14,461 nt of DNA, from assembly GCA_945645715.1 (NCBI GenBank), contig CALZFJ010000016.1:1-14461 (forward strand). Reading direction: 5' to 3'. The position numbers and the translations under genes were made by a program. The DNA comes from an uncultured Prevotellaceae bacterium. Its GTDB lineage: Bacteria; Bacteroidota; Bacteroidia; Bacteroidales; Muribaculaceae. The notes below the pieces were generated by a model. It did no database searches. It was not told where the DNA came from and was given only the letters and a program-made list of their open reading frames with translations. Position 1 is the first letter of the stretch, and every line of letters begins with the position of its first letter. Positions 1 to 6,807 of this stretch are shown piece after piece.

Positions 1-534
1 TCGGGCGTAAACAGCTCCAAAGGCTACGTTTCGGGTATCGACTTCAAGTTCTTCGGTCAGTTTGTCGAAGGCACCGACTCGTGGCTCAGCTTCTCGCTCA
101 TGAAGACGCAAGAAGACCTCAACGGAGTGAAAGTGCCACGCCCTACCGACCATCGATATAGCGTAGCACTCTTTTTCACCGACTATTTCCCGAAGTTCCC
201 AAAGATGAAATTCAGCCTAAAGGCGATTTTCTCCGACGGGCTGCCCACCACTTCACCTCGCACCACACGCGATGTGTCATACTTCCGTGCTCCTGCCTAC
301 AAGCGCGTAGATGCCGGTATTTCCTACCAGCTTGTGGGCGGCAACAGTGCCAAGCCAAGCAACTTCCTGCGCCACTTCAAGAGCGTGTGGATTGGAATCG
401 ATTGCTTCAACCTCTTCGACATCTCGAATGTGAGCAGCTACTACTGGGTAACCGATGTGAATGAAATACAATATGCTGTCCCCAACTACCTCACACGCCG
501 TCAGATCAACGTGCGCCTGTCGGTGAACTTATAA
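1..534 (+). CDS. TonB-dependent receptor, C-terminal fragment (5' truncated by window)
   Basis: Frame 1 is open from the first base to TAA at 532-534, giving the last 177 residues of a larger protein, so the true start lies outside the window. The fragment has alternating aromatic and polar beta-strands and the motif 'VPRPTDHRYS' typical of the last strands of Bacteroidetes TonB-dependent outer-membrane receptors. A late 'CFNLFDISNVSSYYWVTD' segment and a final strand 'RRQINVRLSVNL' follow. Such receptors import scarce nutrients across the outer membrane using TonB-ExbBD energy; the substrate cannot be told from this end. The last 34 bases also encode the end of the convergent receptor on the other strand, and no terminator hairpin lies between the two. 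Family call is firm, substrate unknown. Confidence 0.85.
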   Translation, partial: SGVNSSKGYVSGIDFKFFGQFVEGTDSWLSFSLMKTQEDLNGVKVPRPTDHRYSVALFFTDYFPKFPKMKFSLKAIFSDGLPTTSPRTTRDVSYFRAPAYKRVDAGISYQLVGGNSAKPSNFLRHFKSVWIGIDCFNLFDISNVSSYYWVTDVNEIQYAVPNYLTRRQINVRLSVNL

Positions 535-2813
535 ATTCCCACTTTCAGCCCTGCAAAGATGCTGCGTGGCAGCGATGGTCCATAGATATAGCCTGAGTCG
601 CGGTCGGCACCTTGGTCGAAATCTTTCTGATAGGAATTGAAGATATTCAGTACACCGGCATTAATCTGAAGCTTCACCTGGCCGAACACTTTCACATCAT
701 AGCTTAGCTTCAAATTCATATCGAAAAACGCTGGGGTCTTCACCGCCACATCTATTGCTGTGCCCGAGCCCGCCATGTGCTGCACGAGCATCGGTCCGGT
801 GAACGTACCTGTCAGTGCTATTCCGAGAGGGTGAATGGGGTTATACTTGTAGGTGACATATCCGTAGGCATCGGGGGTGCGGAACATTCTCTTCACCGCC
901 GGCACATCGGGATTATCGCTCCACTGTTCCGGCTCCTTGTAGCGGCTTCGCTGCCATGTGAAGCCTGCCTGAAGCTGCATATCGTGGGTGAACACCACCC
1001 TTGCCTCAATGTTTGCGCCCATCACGCGTGCACCGCTGCCATTATATCGCTCAAGCACCTTGTTGCCCATCGCATCAAGCTCGTCAAGCTCTCGCAGGGC
1101 AAACACGTCGCTCAGGTCGGTATAGAAACCCTCCACAAGCAGATTGGTTTGCACCGTGCCAAAGTTGTGGTAGAAATCGCCCGAAAGGCTCACGCTGTTT
1201 GAGCGCTCCTCCTTCAATCCGTCGGCAAGCACCGTCACCACGCGCTCACCGCCAACAACCGCAATGTGGAAGTCCTCATCAAATGCCTGTGGAGCACGGA
1301 ATCCGCTCGAATAAGTTAGGCGGAAATTCACCTCTTTCGATGGATTGTAGCGCACATTGGCTCGCGGTGAGAATATGGCATGATCTACAAGCGTGTGCTT
1401 GTCGAGACGTCCACCAATAAGGAATCCCCACATATCGGTACGCCACTCATTCTGCAAATACACGCTGTAGTTGTGCACCTTCTGGAGCACATCGTGATTA
1501 TAGCCCACCGACACATCGCGCAGATAGTTGTAGTTGTGCTCAAAGCCTCCCACAAACTCTGCGGGCATAAACCACAGTCGTTGCCAGCGCTGGGTGTATT
1601 GTGCTCCGCTCACTATCACAAAGTCCTTTGTCCAGCCATAGGCATCGAGGTCGTAGCCTCCTCCATAGTAGCTGTCGCGCTTGGTGTGCTGGAATGAGCT
1701 GAACACATTGAATTTCTTGCTCTCATCGAGCGAATAGAGGTCGAAGTTGATGCCTCCGCCATTGATTTTGTGGTCGGTCTGCTCGGCAATTTCAGCCTCA
1801 TGCGGCGGATTTGTGATATTGTCGCCTCCGCGGCGGAATTCCTTCACTCCGTGATACTGGAATGTGAGCTTAGAGAGATCGCTTGTGCGTATATATGAGC
1901 GGAATCCCACCGTCTGTGACTTCAGCATCGGAATCTCGGTGTAGCCGTCGCCATCGTGGTCATAGCCTCCACGGTCGCGGCTCTGACCGTACACCATCAT
2001 TCCGGCACGGTGGTTGTCGCTCACAAGCGAGGCATTGATGGTGGTATTGTTGTCGAGTGCGCCGCTCACTCCCTGAGAGGTGAGTGTGTGTGCTGCCTCA
2101 GCCGAGTTGATGATTGGGTCTTTTGTGATGATGTTCACAGTGCCACCTATCGACGATGAGCCAAACAGAGCCGAACCGCCTCCGCGAATCACCTCCACGC
2201 GCTCAATCATATTGGCAGGAATCTGCTCCAGCCCATACACTCCGGTGAGTGCCGAATACACCGGACGCGAATCCATTAGTATCTGCGAGTAGTGTCCGTC
2301 GAGTCCATTGATGCGCACCTGTGTGAATCCGCAATTCTGGCAGTCGTTCTCCACACGCACACCGGGTTGATAGCTCAGTCCCTCAGCAAGACACGCGGCA
2401 CCTACCATGTCAAACACCTTATTGCTCAGCACACTCACAAGCGTGCTGCTGTTGCGGCGTTTCACTTCGCTCTTGTTGCCGGTGACCACCACCTGCTCAA
2501 GCATCATCATGTCTTCTATCATCTCAAAGTTTACATTCACCGTACCTTTTACGTCAATGGTCTTGCGCTGCGACACAAAACCTATTCCGCTCACCTCTAT
2601 GGTGTAGCGTCCGTTTTTCACATTTTCGAGCTTGAAGTGCCCTGTTTCGTCAGAGTTTGTACCGTAAGTGGTACCGGCGAGAATCACCGTTAGGTATGGA
2701 ATATGGCTTCCATCTGCCTTGTTTACAGTATGTCCCGTAATAGTTGCTGCTAATGCACAGTTATAGCTCACTGCTGCGCACAGCAATGCAATGATTATTC
2801 TAATATGTATCAT
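501..2813 (-). CDS. TonB-dependent outer-membrane receptor with carboxypeptidase-regulatory-like N-terminal domain
   Basis: A complete 770-residue receptor starting at ATG (2811-2813). Residues 1-22 are a signal peptide (hydrophobic IIIALLCAAV, then ALA). About 24-100 form the beta-sandwich carboxypeptidase-regulatory-like domain (ITGHTVNKADGS, SDETGHFKLENVKNGRY). A TonB-box-like LEQVVVTG follows near residue 105, then the plug domain, whose segment NDCQNCGFTQVRINGLDG holds a CxxC, and ERVEVIRGGGSALFGSSSIGGTVNIIT. The rest is a 22-strand-type barrel. The barrel's natural aromatic end would be GIYKF; a further seven residues (TDRRTLI) are read from inside the convergent gene. It lies 96 bp downstream of the His-rich small gene and probably shares a transcript with it and the PfkB kinase. 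Metal, metal-chelate or cofactor uptake is plausible from that neighbour, but the substrate is inferred, not shown. Confidence 0.93.
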   Translation of the reverse strand: MIHIRIIIALLCAAVSYNCALAATITGHTVNKADGSHIPYLTVILAGTTYGTNSDETGHFKLENVKNGRYTIEVSGIGFVSQRKTIDVKGTVNVNFEMIEDMMMLEQVVVTGNKSEVKRRNSSTLVSVLSNKVFDMVGAACLAEGLSYQPGVRVENDCQNCGFTQVRINGLDGHYSQILMDSRPVYSALTGVYGLEQIPANMIERVEVIRGGGSALFGSSSIGGTVNIITKDPIINSAEAAHTLTSQGVSGALDNNTTINASLVSDNHRAGMMVYGQSRDRGGYDHDGDGYTEIPMLKSQTVGFRSYIRTSDLSKLTFQYHGVKEFRRGGDNITNPPHEAEIAEQTDHKINGGGINFDLYSLDESKKFNVFSSFQHTKRDSYYGGGYDLDAYGWTKDFVIVSGAQYTQRWQRLWFMPAEFVGGFEHNYNYLRDVSVGYNHDVLQKVHNYSVYLQNEWRTDMWGFLIGGRLDKHTLVDHAIFSPRANVRYNPSKEVNFRLTYSSGFRAPQAFDEDFHIAVVGGERVVTVLADGLKEERSNSVSLSGDFYHNFGTVQTNLLVEGFYTDLSDVFALRELDELDAMGNKVLERYNGSGARVMGANIEARVVFTHDMQLQAGFTWQRSRYKEPEQWSDNPDVPAVKRMFRTPDAYGYVTYKYNPIHPLGIALTGTFTGPMLVQHMAGSGTAIDVAVKTPAFFDMNLKLSYDVKVFGQVKLQINAGVLNIFNSYQKDFDQGADRDSGYIYGPSLPRSIFAGLKVGIYKFTDRRTLI

Positions 2814-2853
2814 TTTTTTTTATTGATTTTGTAATTGATTGCATAATAATGCC

Positions 2854-2889
2854 GGATAGGCTCCCGATTCACACATCGGGAACTAATCC
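2854..2889 (-). promoter_or_regulatory. Intercistronic hairpin upstream of the TonB receptor
   Basis: A perfect 7-bp stem (TCCCGAT at 2862-2868 with ATCGGGA at 2875-2881) closes a 6-nt loop. It extends outward through a small internal loop to GGATAG (2854-2859) pairing with CTAATCC (2883-2889), with one bulged base. It sits between the His-rich gene and the receptor on the minus strand. No T-run follows, so it is not a standard intrinsic terminator. A processing site, stabiliser or attenuator in the leader of the receptor mRNA is possible. Confidence 0.45.
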
Positions 2890-2909
2890 AAAATGTATTC
2901 TTCTATGTA

Positions 2910-3272
2910 TCAACCAATTACAGGAGGTGCACGAAGCGAAACACTCCCTTTGTAGCGTGTTGTCACAGAGACTGTCGCAGCCACTGTAAGAACCATTGCC
3001 ACTGTCGTTGCCACTGCCATCGCAGCGGCTTCGGTGAGTGTGTAGATTAGCGTGGCATTGAACATCGTCAATGCCTGCATGCCGGCTGATGTGTGCGTGT
3101 GCCCGCTTCCGCCAAAGGGGTGAGAGTGCACCACCATCACATTATCCACATAGTGTACGTGCTCACAGAGAGTATTGCCTGCATAGTAGCTCGTGAAGAG
3201 CACCGCAAGCATCACCGCAAGTATCCTATGTCGGAATTCAGCCAAAATCTTATATCTATCGTATATTAGCAA
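2910..3272 (-). CDS. Small histidine-rich membrane/exported protein with three HxH motifs
   Basis: A 120-residue protein with a TTG start if the longest form is right. TTG is 19 nt after the kinase stop; an internal ATG at residue 21 would cut most of the signal segment, so the longer form is preferred. Residues 14-32 form a basic then hydrophobic export or membrane segment. The next region is a histidine cluster with three HxH motifs: HVH (38-40), HSH (49-51) and HTH (58-60), beside the lone Cys36. A second hydrophobic, Ala/Val/Thr-rich segment spans about 66-103, and the tail ends VSLRAPPVIG. I recall similar small proteins (HxH cluster, C-terminal RAPP) next to TonB receptors in other Bacteroidales, but from memory only. 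A metal-binding or metal-handling partner of the downstream receptor is inference. Confidence 0.7.
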   Translation of the reverse strand: MLIYDRYKILAEFRHRILAVMLAVLFTSYYAGNTLCEHVHYVDNVMVVHSHPFGGSGHTHTSAGMQALTMFNATLIYTLTEAAAMAVATTVAMVLTVAATVSVTTRYKGSVSLRAPPVIG

Positions 3273-3291
3273 TCAAGAAAAAAACAAAACC

Positions 3292-4164
3292 TTACCGCTG
3301 AAGCACCTTCTCTATATCCTCAATCGTCTTGTCGAATGGCCCGGTCTGCTGAAGCTTTATCGTTGACATTGCTGCTGCAAAGCGTCCGGCTTCGTCATAT
3401 CCTGCTCCACGGCTGCGCATATAGAGATAGCCTGTAGCATAAGTGTCGCCGCAGCCTGTGGCATCTACGATATTCAACGGCTCATACGCCGGTATCTCGT
3501 AGTAAGTGCCATTCACATAGATAATAGAGCCATAGCTTCCAAGCGTTATCAGCACCTCATGCACTCCCCAATCGGCGAGTTGCCGTGCCGCAGTGTGCAA
3601 ATCGGAATATCCTGTGAGCGATTCTATCTCAAATTCATTCACTTTGAGTATATCTATCAGTTTCAGTGCCTCAAGCTTGTTTGCCCAGTCACACTGATAC
3701 ACTTTTTCGCCTTCTACGTAGCGCAAAAAACCCTGTGCATCTACCGACAGCACTCCGCGATTCTTCAAGTATGCCATCACATCAATGGAGAAATCATCAG
3801 CAAGCAGGCTTCCGAGGTGTATATACCGGGCCTCAACGCCCCACAGCTTATCCACGGTGAACGGATCGGCTTTTGCGAGAACTCGCTGGGTCCGGTTGTT
3901 CATATTGGCTTCATATTTGTTTTCAAAGAACACCGTTTCACGGCTTTCTATCACATCAACGTCAATCCCCACAGCTCGCATCTCATCTACTGCCGCCATA
4001 TCGCTCTTTGCAAGCGATGTGATGAGCTTGAAGCTGACATCGTGTGGCAGGTGGTTAATGCCATGGGCAAAATAATACGACGTCCCGCCACTCAACGATG
4101 CTGTTCGGGTAGGTGTTATTATTCTATCGCGTGTAATGTGTCCTATGCAACAAATATCTGTCAT
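3292..4164 (-). CDS. PfkB (ribokinase)-family carbohydrate/nucleoside kinase
   Basis: A 290-residue cytoplasmic kinase of the usual PfkB length. It phosphorylates a hydroxymethyl group of a sugar or nucleoside with ATP; the substrate cannot be assigned. The N-terminal strand MTDICCIGHITRD and the GGTSYYFAHG loop (around 26-35) correspond to the substrate-binding part. NEFEIESLTGY fits the family's 'N-x-x-E' Mg/phosphate motif. The C-terminal signature DATGCGDTYATGY (234-246) forms the anion hole and has the catalytic base Asp240. The ATG at 4162-4164 is preceded by a purine-rich AGAAGG. It is the first gene of a probable minus-strand operon with the His-rich gene, 19 nt downstream, and the TonB receptor. 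The link of a sugar kinase with these two may be simple adjacency. Confidence 0.9.
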   Translation of the reverse strand: MTDICCIGHITRDRIITPTRTASLSGGTSYYFAHGINHLPHDVSFKLITSLAKSDMAAVDEMRAVGIDVDVIESRETVFFENKYEANMNNRTQRVLAKADPFTVDKLWGVEARYIHLGSLLADDFSIDVMAYLKNRGVLSVDAQGFLRYVEGEKVYQCDWANKLEALKLIDILKVNEFEIESLTGYSDLHTAARQLADWGVHEVLITLGSYGSIIYVNGTYYEIPAYEPLNIVDATGCGDTYATGYLYMRSRGAGYDEAGRFAAAMSTIKLQQTGPFDKTIEDIEKVLQR

Positions 4165-4289
4165 ACCTTCTATCTCTATGAGAATTTTTTGTTCAGGCTA
4201 ATGCTGTTTCATCTACATTCTATGCCTTTGCTGATATTAAAAAAGCAGCAACCACACTGATTACTGCTCCTTCAATTTCCTATTCTTTG

Positions 4290-4363
4290 TGACTCCTACA
4301 GGATTCAAACCTGTAACCTTCTGATCCGTAGTCAGATGCTCTATTCAGTTGAGCTAAGGAGCC
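4290..4363 (-). tRNA. tRNA-Arg (anticodon ACG)
   Basis: On the minus strand the sequence folds as a complete cloverleaf of 74 nt. The acceptor stem GGCTCCT pairs with AGGAGTC (one G-T pair) and the D stem is GCTC/GAGC. The anticodon stem TCTGA/TCAGA closes the loop CTACGGA, giving anticodon ACG. The T stem ACAGG/CCTGT encloses TTTGAAT, and the discriminator is A. CCA is not encoded. ACG reads CGN arginine codons after A34-to-inosine editing. Confidence 0.96.
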
Positions 4364-4375
4364 GTTTTGCGACTG

Positions 4376-4405
4376 CAAAGTTACAAATTATTTTTCAAAT
4401 ACAAG
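4376..4405 (-). promoter_or_regulatory. Promoter of tRNA-Arg
   Basis: On the minus strand TAACTTTG (4383 to 4376) matches the Bacteroidetes -7 element TAnnTTTG. A CTTG (4405 to 4402) lies 18 nt upstream as a weak -33 element. The tRNA 5' end follows 12 nt after the -7 box. The stretch TAACTTTGCAGTCGC differs at only one base from the same region of the tRNA-Pro promoter in this window. Confidence 0.65.
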
Positions 4406-4526
4406 CATTTTATCCAATTTTTTTCAGAAAAAATTCACGAAAAATAGCCCGTCAATCGCCTTTCAGTTGATACACACCATTTTAGCGGTCTCCAATGTAA
4501 CGCAAAAAATGTAATAGGAGCTGTGC

Positions 4527-5120
4527 TTATAGCTTATTAAGCTCTTCGATATAGGCGAGGAGGTCTTCCCTGCCGCGGCCATCAACCGACGATGTGACGA
4601 AAATCGGCGGCAACTCCTCCCATTGCTCAAGAAGCACCTGCTTGTAGGTTCCTATATTGGCTTTGCCCACGTTTAGTCCCAGTTTGTCGAGCTTGGTGAA
4701 CACAATGCTGAACGGCACGCCATTCTCGCCGAGCCACTGCATGAACTCAAGGTCAATCTTCTGTGGCTTGTGGCGCGAATCCACGAGCACAAACAGATTC
4801 GTCATCTGCTCACGGCGCAGAATGTACGATTCTATTATCACCTTCAGCTGCTCGCGGCTCTCCTTTCCCCTACTTGCATAGCCATAACCCGGCAAATCGA
4901 CGATATACCACTCATTATTGATAAGAAAATGGTTGATGAGCATGGTCTTGCCCGGGGTCTGCGATGTTTTTGCAAGTCCTGAATGATTGGTGAGCATATT
5001 GATTAACGACGACTTGCCCACATTGGAGCGTCCGATGAAGGCATATTCGTGGCGTGTCCCGGCAGGGCATTTTGATACGTCGGAATTGCTTATCTCAAAT
5101 TTAGCGCTTTTTATTACCAT
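4527..5120 (-). CDS. engB: Ribosome biogenesis GTP-binding protein EngB (YihA/YsxC)
   Basis: A 197-residue TRAFAC-class GTPase of normal family length; it assists assembly of the large ribosomal subunit in the cytoplasm and is often essential. All G motifs are visible. G1 is GRSNVGKSS (30-38), the G2 region is TPGKT (55-59), and G3 is DLPGYG (75-80), the family hallmark. G4 is TKLD (142-145) and G5 contains TSS (176-178). The ATG at 5118-5120 gives the standard N-terminus. It lies downstream of mdh on the same strand with a strong terminator between them, so it may have its own promoter, although no clear TAnnTTTG was found in the 70-nt leader. No convincing terminator follows its stop codon. 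Confidence 0.96.
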   Translation of the reverse strand: MVIKSAKFEISNSDVSKCPAGTRHEYAFIGRSNVGKSSLINMLTNHSGLAKTSQTPGKTMLINHFLINNEWYIVDLPGYGYASRGKESREQLKVIIESYILRREQMTNLFVLVDSRHKPQKIDLEFMQWLGENGVPFSIVFTKLDKLGLNVGKANIGTYKQVLLEQWEELPPIFVTSSVDGRGREDLLAYIEELNKL

Positions 5121-5190
5121 GATTTATCGGGATTTTTTCTGTGTGAATGTTGCCGGCTCTTGTTCAGCCGTGTGCAATATGGTGCAACTT

Positions 5191-5229
5191 AAAAAAGGGC
5201 GCGGCATCCTTTGTAACGGTGTCGCGCCC
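5191..5229 (-). terminator. Rho-independent terminator of mdh
   Basis: The arms GGGCGCGGCA (5197-5206) and TGTCGCGCCC (5220-5229) pair over 10 bp with one G-T. On the minus strand the hairpin is followed directly by six T (AAAAAA at 5191-5196 on the plus strand). It lies 74 nt beyond the mdh stop and 71 nt before engB. Confidence 0.88.
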
Positions 5230-5250
5230 ATACAATCATTTATCATTATG

Positions 5251-5289
5251 TTTATAATGTGCCGCGCCTACGGGTGACGGCATTATAAA
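5251..5289 (-). promoter_or_regulatory. Second hairpin between mdh and its terminator
   Basis: TTTATAATG (5251-5259) is the perfect inverted repeat of CATTATAAA (5281-5289). With a 2-nt bulge the stem extends to 12 bp. It begins 14 nt after the mdh stop codon. GCCGCGCC within it (5261-5268) is exactly complementary to GGCGCGGC of the following terminator (5198-5205), so the two hairpins could exchange partners in the RNA. Confidence 0.5.
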
Positions 5290-5302
5290 CTCATGCGGGC
5301 TA

Positions 5303-6304
5303 TTATGCCAAGTTGGGGTTGATTTCGCCCCACTTCTCTACCGGCGGTACGATATTGAGAGTTACAAGCTCATCGCGCATCTTGCAGAGGTGCTCATAGC
5401 TCTGGTCGAGCTTAGCCATCTCCTCAGGAGTACCTACTGGCATCTTATACGTACAGCCATTCTTGTCGAGAGTGGTGTCCATTGCCATCATGATGTTCTG
5501 ATACTTCTCATTATTCACATAGGTTCCTGCCGGCCAGCGGAATGCCTCGCCTCCCATGACGGCGCGAATCATCTCAACTGAGCAGTATGCCGGGCTCTGC
5601 CATGAGCTGCGTCCGCGAAGCTCGATGATTTTGGCTCCTCCCTTGGTTACATCTACCTTGAGCTGCTCCCACTCCTCGTTGGTGCAAGCGTCAGTTCCGA
5701 TAAGCTCGCTAAGTGGCTTGCCTGCCACCTTCACTGCGCTTCCGAATACTGCCATCTGCTCTCCGTGGCCACCGTAGGTAGCGCAGCCTGTTACCTCATA
5801 CTGCTTAACGCCAAACTTCTTGGCGAGTGCGCTCTGGAGGCGTGTTGAGTCGAGGGCCGCAAGTGTAGTAACCTGCGAAGGCTTCAATCCTGAGTAAAGA
5901 AGTGTTACAAGACCGGTAAGGTCGGCAGGGTTGAAGATAACTACCACGTGCTTCACGTCGGGGCAATATGCCTTGATGTTCTTGCCAAGTTCCTCAGCAA
6001 TCTTGCAGTTACCTGCAAGAAGATCCTCGCGGGTCATACCTGCCTTGCGAGGTGCACCACCCGATGAGATGATGTATTTTGCGTCCTTGAATGCCTCGGC
6101 AACATCTGTTGTTGCTGTGAGGTTTACTCCATCGTAGCCGCAGTGGAACATTTCTTCCATCACGCCTTCCATTCCGGGAGCGTAAACGTCGTAAAGACAC
6201 ACATTCGGAGTGAGCTTCATTGTCAAAGCTGTCTGTACCATAGTAGAACCGATTGCGCCACCGGCTCCTACAATAACTAATTTTTCGTCAGTTAAGAATG
6301 CCAT
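5303..6304 (-). CDS. mdh: Malate dehydrogenase (NAD-dependent)
   Basis: A 333-residue member of the lactate/malate dehydrogenase family that interconverts malate and oxaloacetate with NAD(H). In Bacteroidales it serves the reductive branch from oxaloacetate to fumarate and succinate. The Rossmann motif VGAGGAIG spans 12-19, and Asp39 after the second strand fits NAD preference. The mobile active-site loop carries Arg86 and Arg92 (GAPRKAGMTRED). Asp152 and Arg155 lie in LDSTR, and the catalytic His180 in YGGHGEQM. This is the full set of catalytic residues for malate dehydrogenase. The gene has its own Bacteroidetes-type promoter about 80-110 nt upstream and a strong terminator downstream, so it is probably transcribed mostly alone. 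Confidence 0.96.
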   Translation of the reverse strand: MAFLTDEKLVIVGAGGAIGSTMVQTALTMKLTPNVCLYDVYAPGMEGVMEEMFHCGYDGVNLTATTDVAEAFKDAKYIISSGGAPRKAGMTREDLLAGNCKIAEELGKNIKAYCPDVKHVVVIFNPADLTGLVTLLYSGLKPSQVTTLAALDSTRLQSALAKKFGVKQYEVTGCATYGGHGEQMAVFGSAVKVAGKPLSELIGTDACTNEEWEQLKVDVTKGGAKIIELRGRSSWQSPAYCSVEMIRAVMGGEAFRWPAGTYVNNEKYQNIMMAMDTTLDKNGCTYKMPVGTPEEMAKLDQSYEHLCKMRDELVTLNIVPPVEKWGEINPNLA

Positions 6305-6384
6305 AGTTATTTATATTTTTTTAAAAAGTTTGTTTTTTATTTCACTGTTTTAATGATTTTTGTTCGTTGCGAAAATCATCACCA

Positions 6385-6416
6385 CAAAAGTAACGCTTTT
6401 TTCTTTCAAAAGCAAA
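6385..6416 (-). promoter_or_regulatory. Promoter of mdh
   Basis: On the minus strand TTTG (6416 to 6413), a 20-nt spacer and TACTTTTG (6392 to 6385) match the Bacteroidetes promoter TTTG-N19-21-TAnnTTTG. The expected start near 6378 gives a leader of about 75 nt. The -33 element lies inside the T-run of the upstream DUF2442 terminator. Confidence 0.75.
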
Positions 6417-6455
6417 AAAAAACTTTGCAATCGACAATTATTTATTGATTGCAAA
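6414..6455 (-). terminator. Intrinsic terminator of the DUF2442 gene, overlapping its last codons
   Basis: TTTGCAATC (6424-6432) is the perfect inverted repeat of GATTGCAAA (6447-6455), with a 14-nt interior. On the minus strand the hairpin is followed by G and then nine T (A-run 6414-6422). The upstream arm lies within the coding sequence for the final residues (CNQ), and the stop codon is in the loop. Confidence 0.82.
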
Positions 6456-6681
6456 ATTCACCGTGACTATAAAGCCATTCAGGTGCTATATCGGCTCCAT
6501 TCGCCCAAAAAATGGTCTCATCAAGCCCAAACTGTTTGAATTTAGCGACATCTTTTAGAGGCTGAAAAACCGGTGCATCTAATAATGGTGATATATCAAC
6601 ATTTTTTACCGTACCATCACTAAATGTGCATTTTAGTATATACTCACCTTTATACTCCACATCTTTTACTTGAATATACAT
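6442..6681 (-). CDS. DUF2442 domain protein
   Basis: A 79-residue small soluble protein. The pattern MYIQVKDVEYKGEYILKCTFSDGTVKNVDISPLL, then VFQPLKDVAKFKQF, then IFWANGADIAPEWLY matches DUF2442, whose molecular function is not known. DUF2442 proteins frequently sit next to DUF4160 proteins in a two-gene, toxin-antitoxin-like pair; no DUF4160 gene is adjacent here, so this copy appears to stand alone. I choose ATG 6679-6681 rather than the upstream TTG at 6708. The longer form would begin inside the promoter -7 box, while the ATG is 5 nt from a GAGGAGG Shine-Dalgarno (6687-6693). Such a strong Shine-Dalgarno is unusual for Bacteroidetes. Confidence 0.82.
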   Translation of the reverse strand: MYIQVKDVEYKGEYILKCTFSDGTVKNVDISPLLDAPVFQPLKDVAKFKQFGLDETIFWANGADIAPEWLYSHGEFCNQ

Positions 6682-6705
6682 TTTTTCCTCCTCTTTTGTT
6701 TTCTG

Positions 6706-6737
6706 CAAATTTAAGCATAAATCCTTTATTATGCAAC
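6706..6737 (-). promoter_or_regulatory. Promoter of the DUF2442 gene
   Basis: On the minus strand GTTG (6737 to 6734), a 20-nt spacer and TAAATTTG (6713 to 6706) fit the Bacteroidetes consensus. Transcription would start near 6699, leaving only about 18 nt of leader that contains the Shine-Dalgarno GAGGAGG. The region to 6808 is shared with the divergent nitroreductase promoter. Confidence 0.68.
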
Positions 6738-6807
6738 TATCGCAATACTATCATTTTTCAAATACAATTTTTATATTTCTTGGAATTTGCAAATTAGGGG
6801 CTGAAAT

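Noticed and set aside
777..1202. Plus-strand frames inside the TonB receptor gene (also at 1001-1420, 1380-1697, 2292-2693)
   Set aside because: All are His/Cys/Ser-rich antisense shadows of a receptor with well-supported domains.
2921..2930. AGGAGGTG on the plus strand resembling a Shine-Dalgarno
   Set aside because: It is the reverse complement of the codons for RAPP of the His-rich gene, and no plus-strand gene follows.
3559..4260. Long plus-strand reading frame (233 codons) antisense to the PfkB kinase
   Set aside because: It mirrors the kinase gene, has no recognisable domain, and its composition follows the opposite-strand codons; the kinase has clear family motifs.
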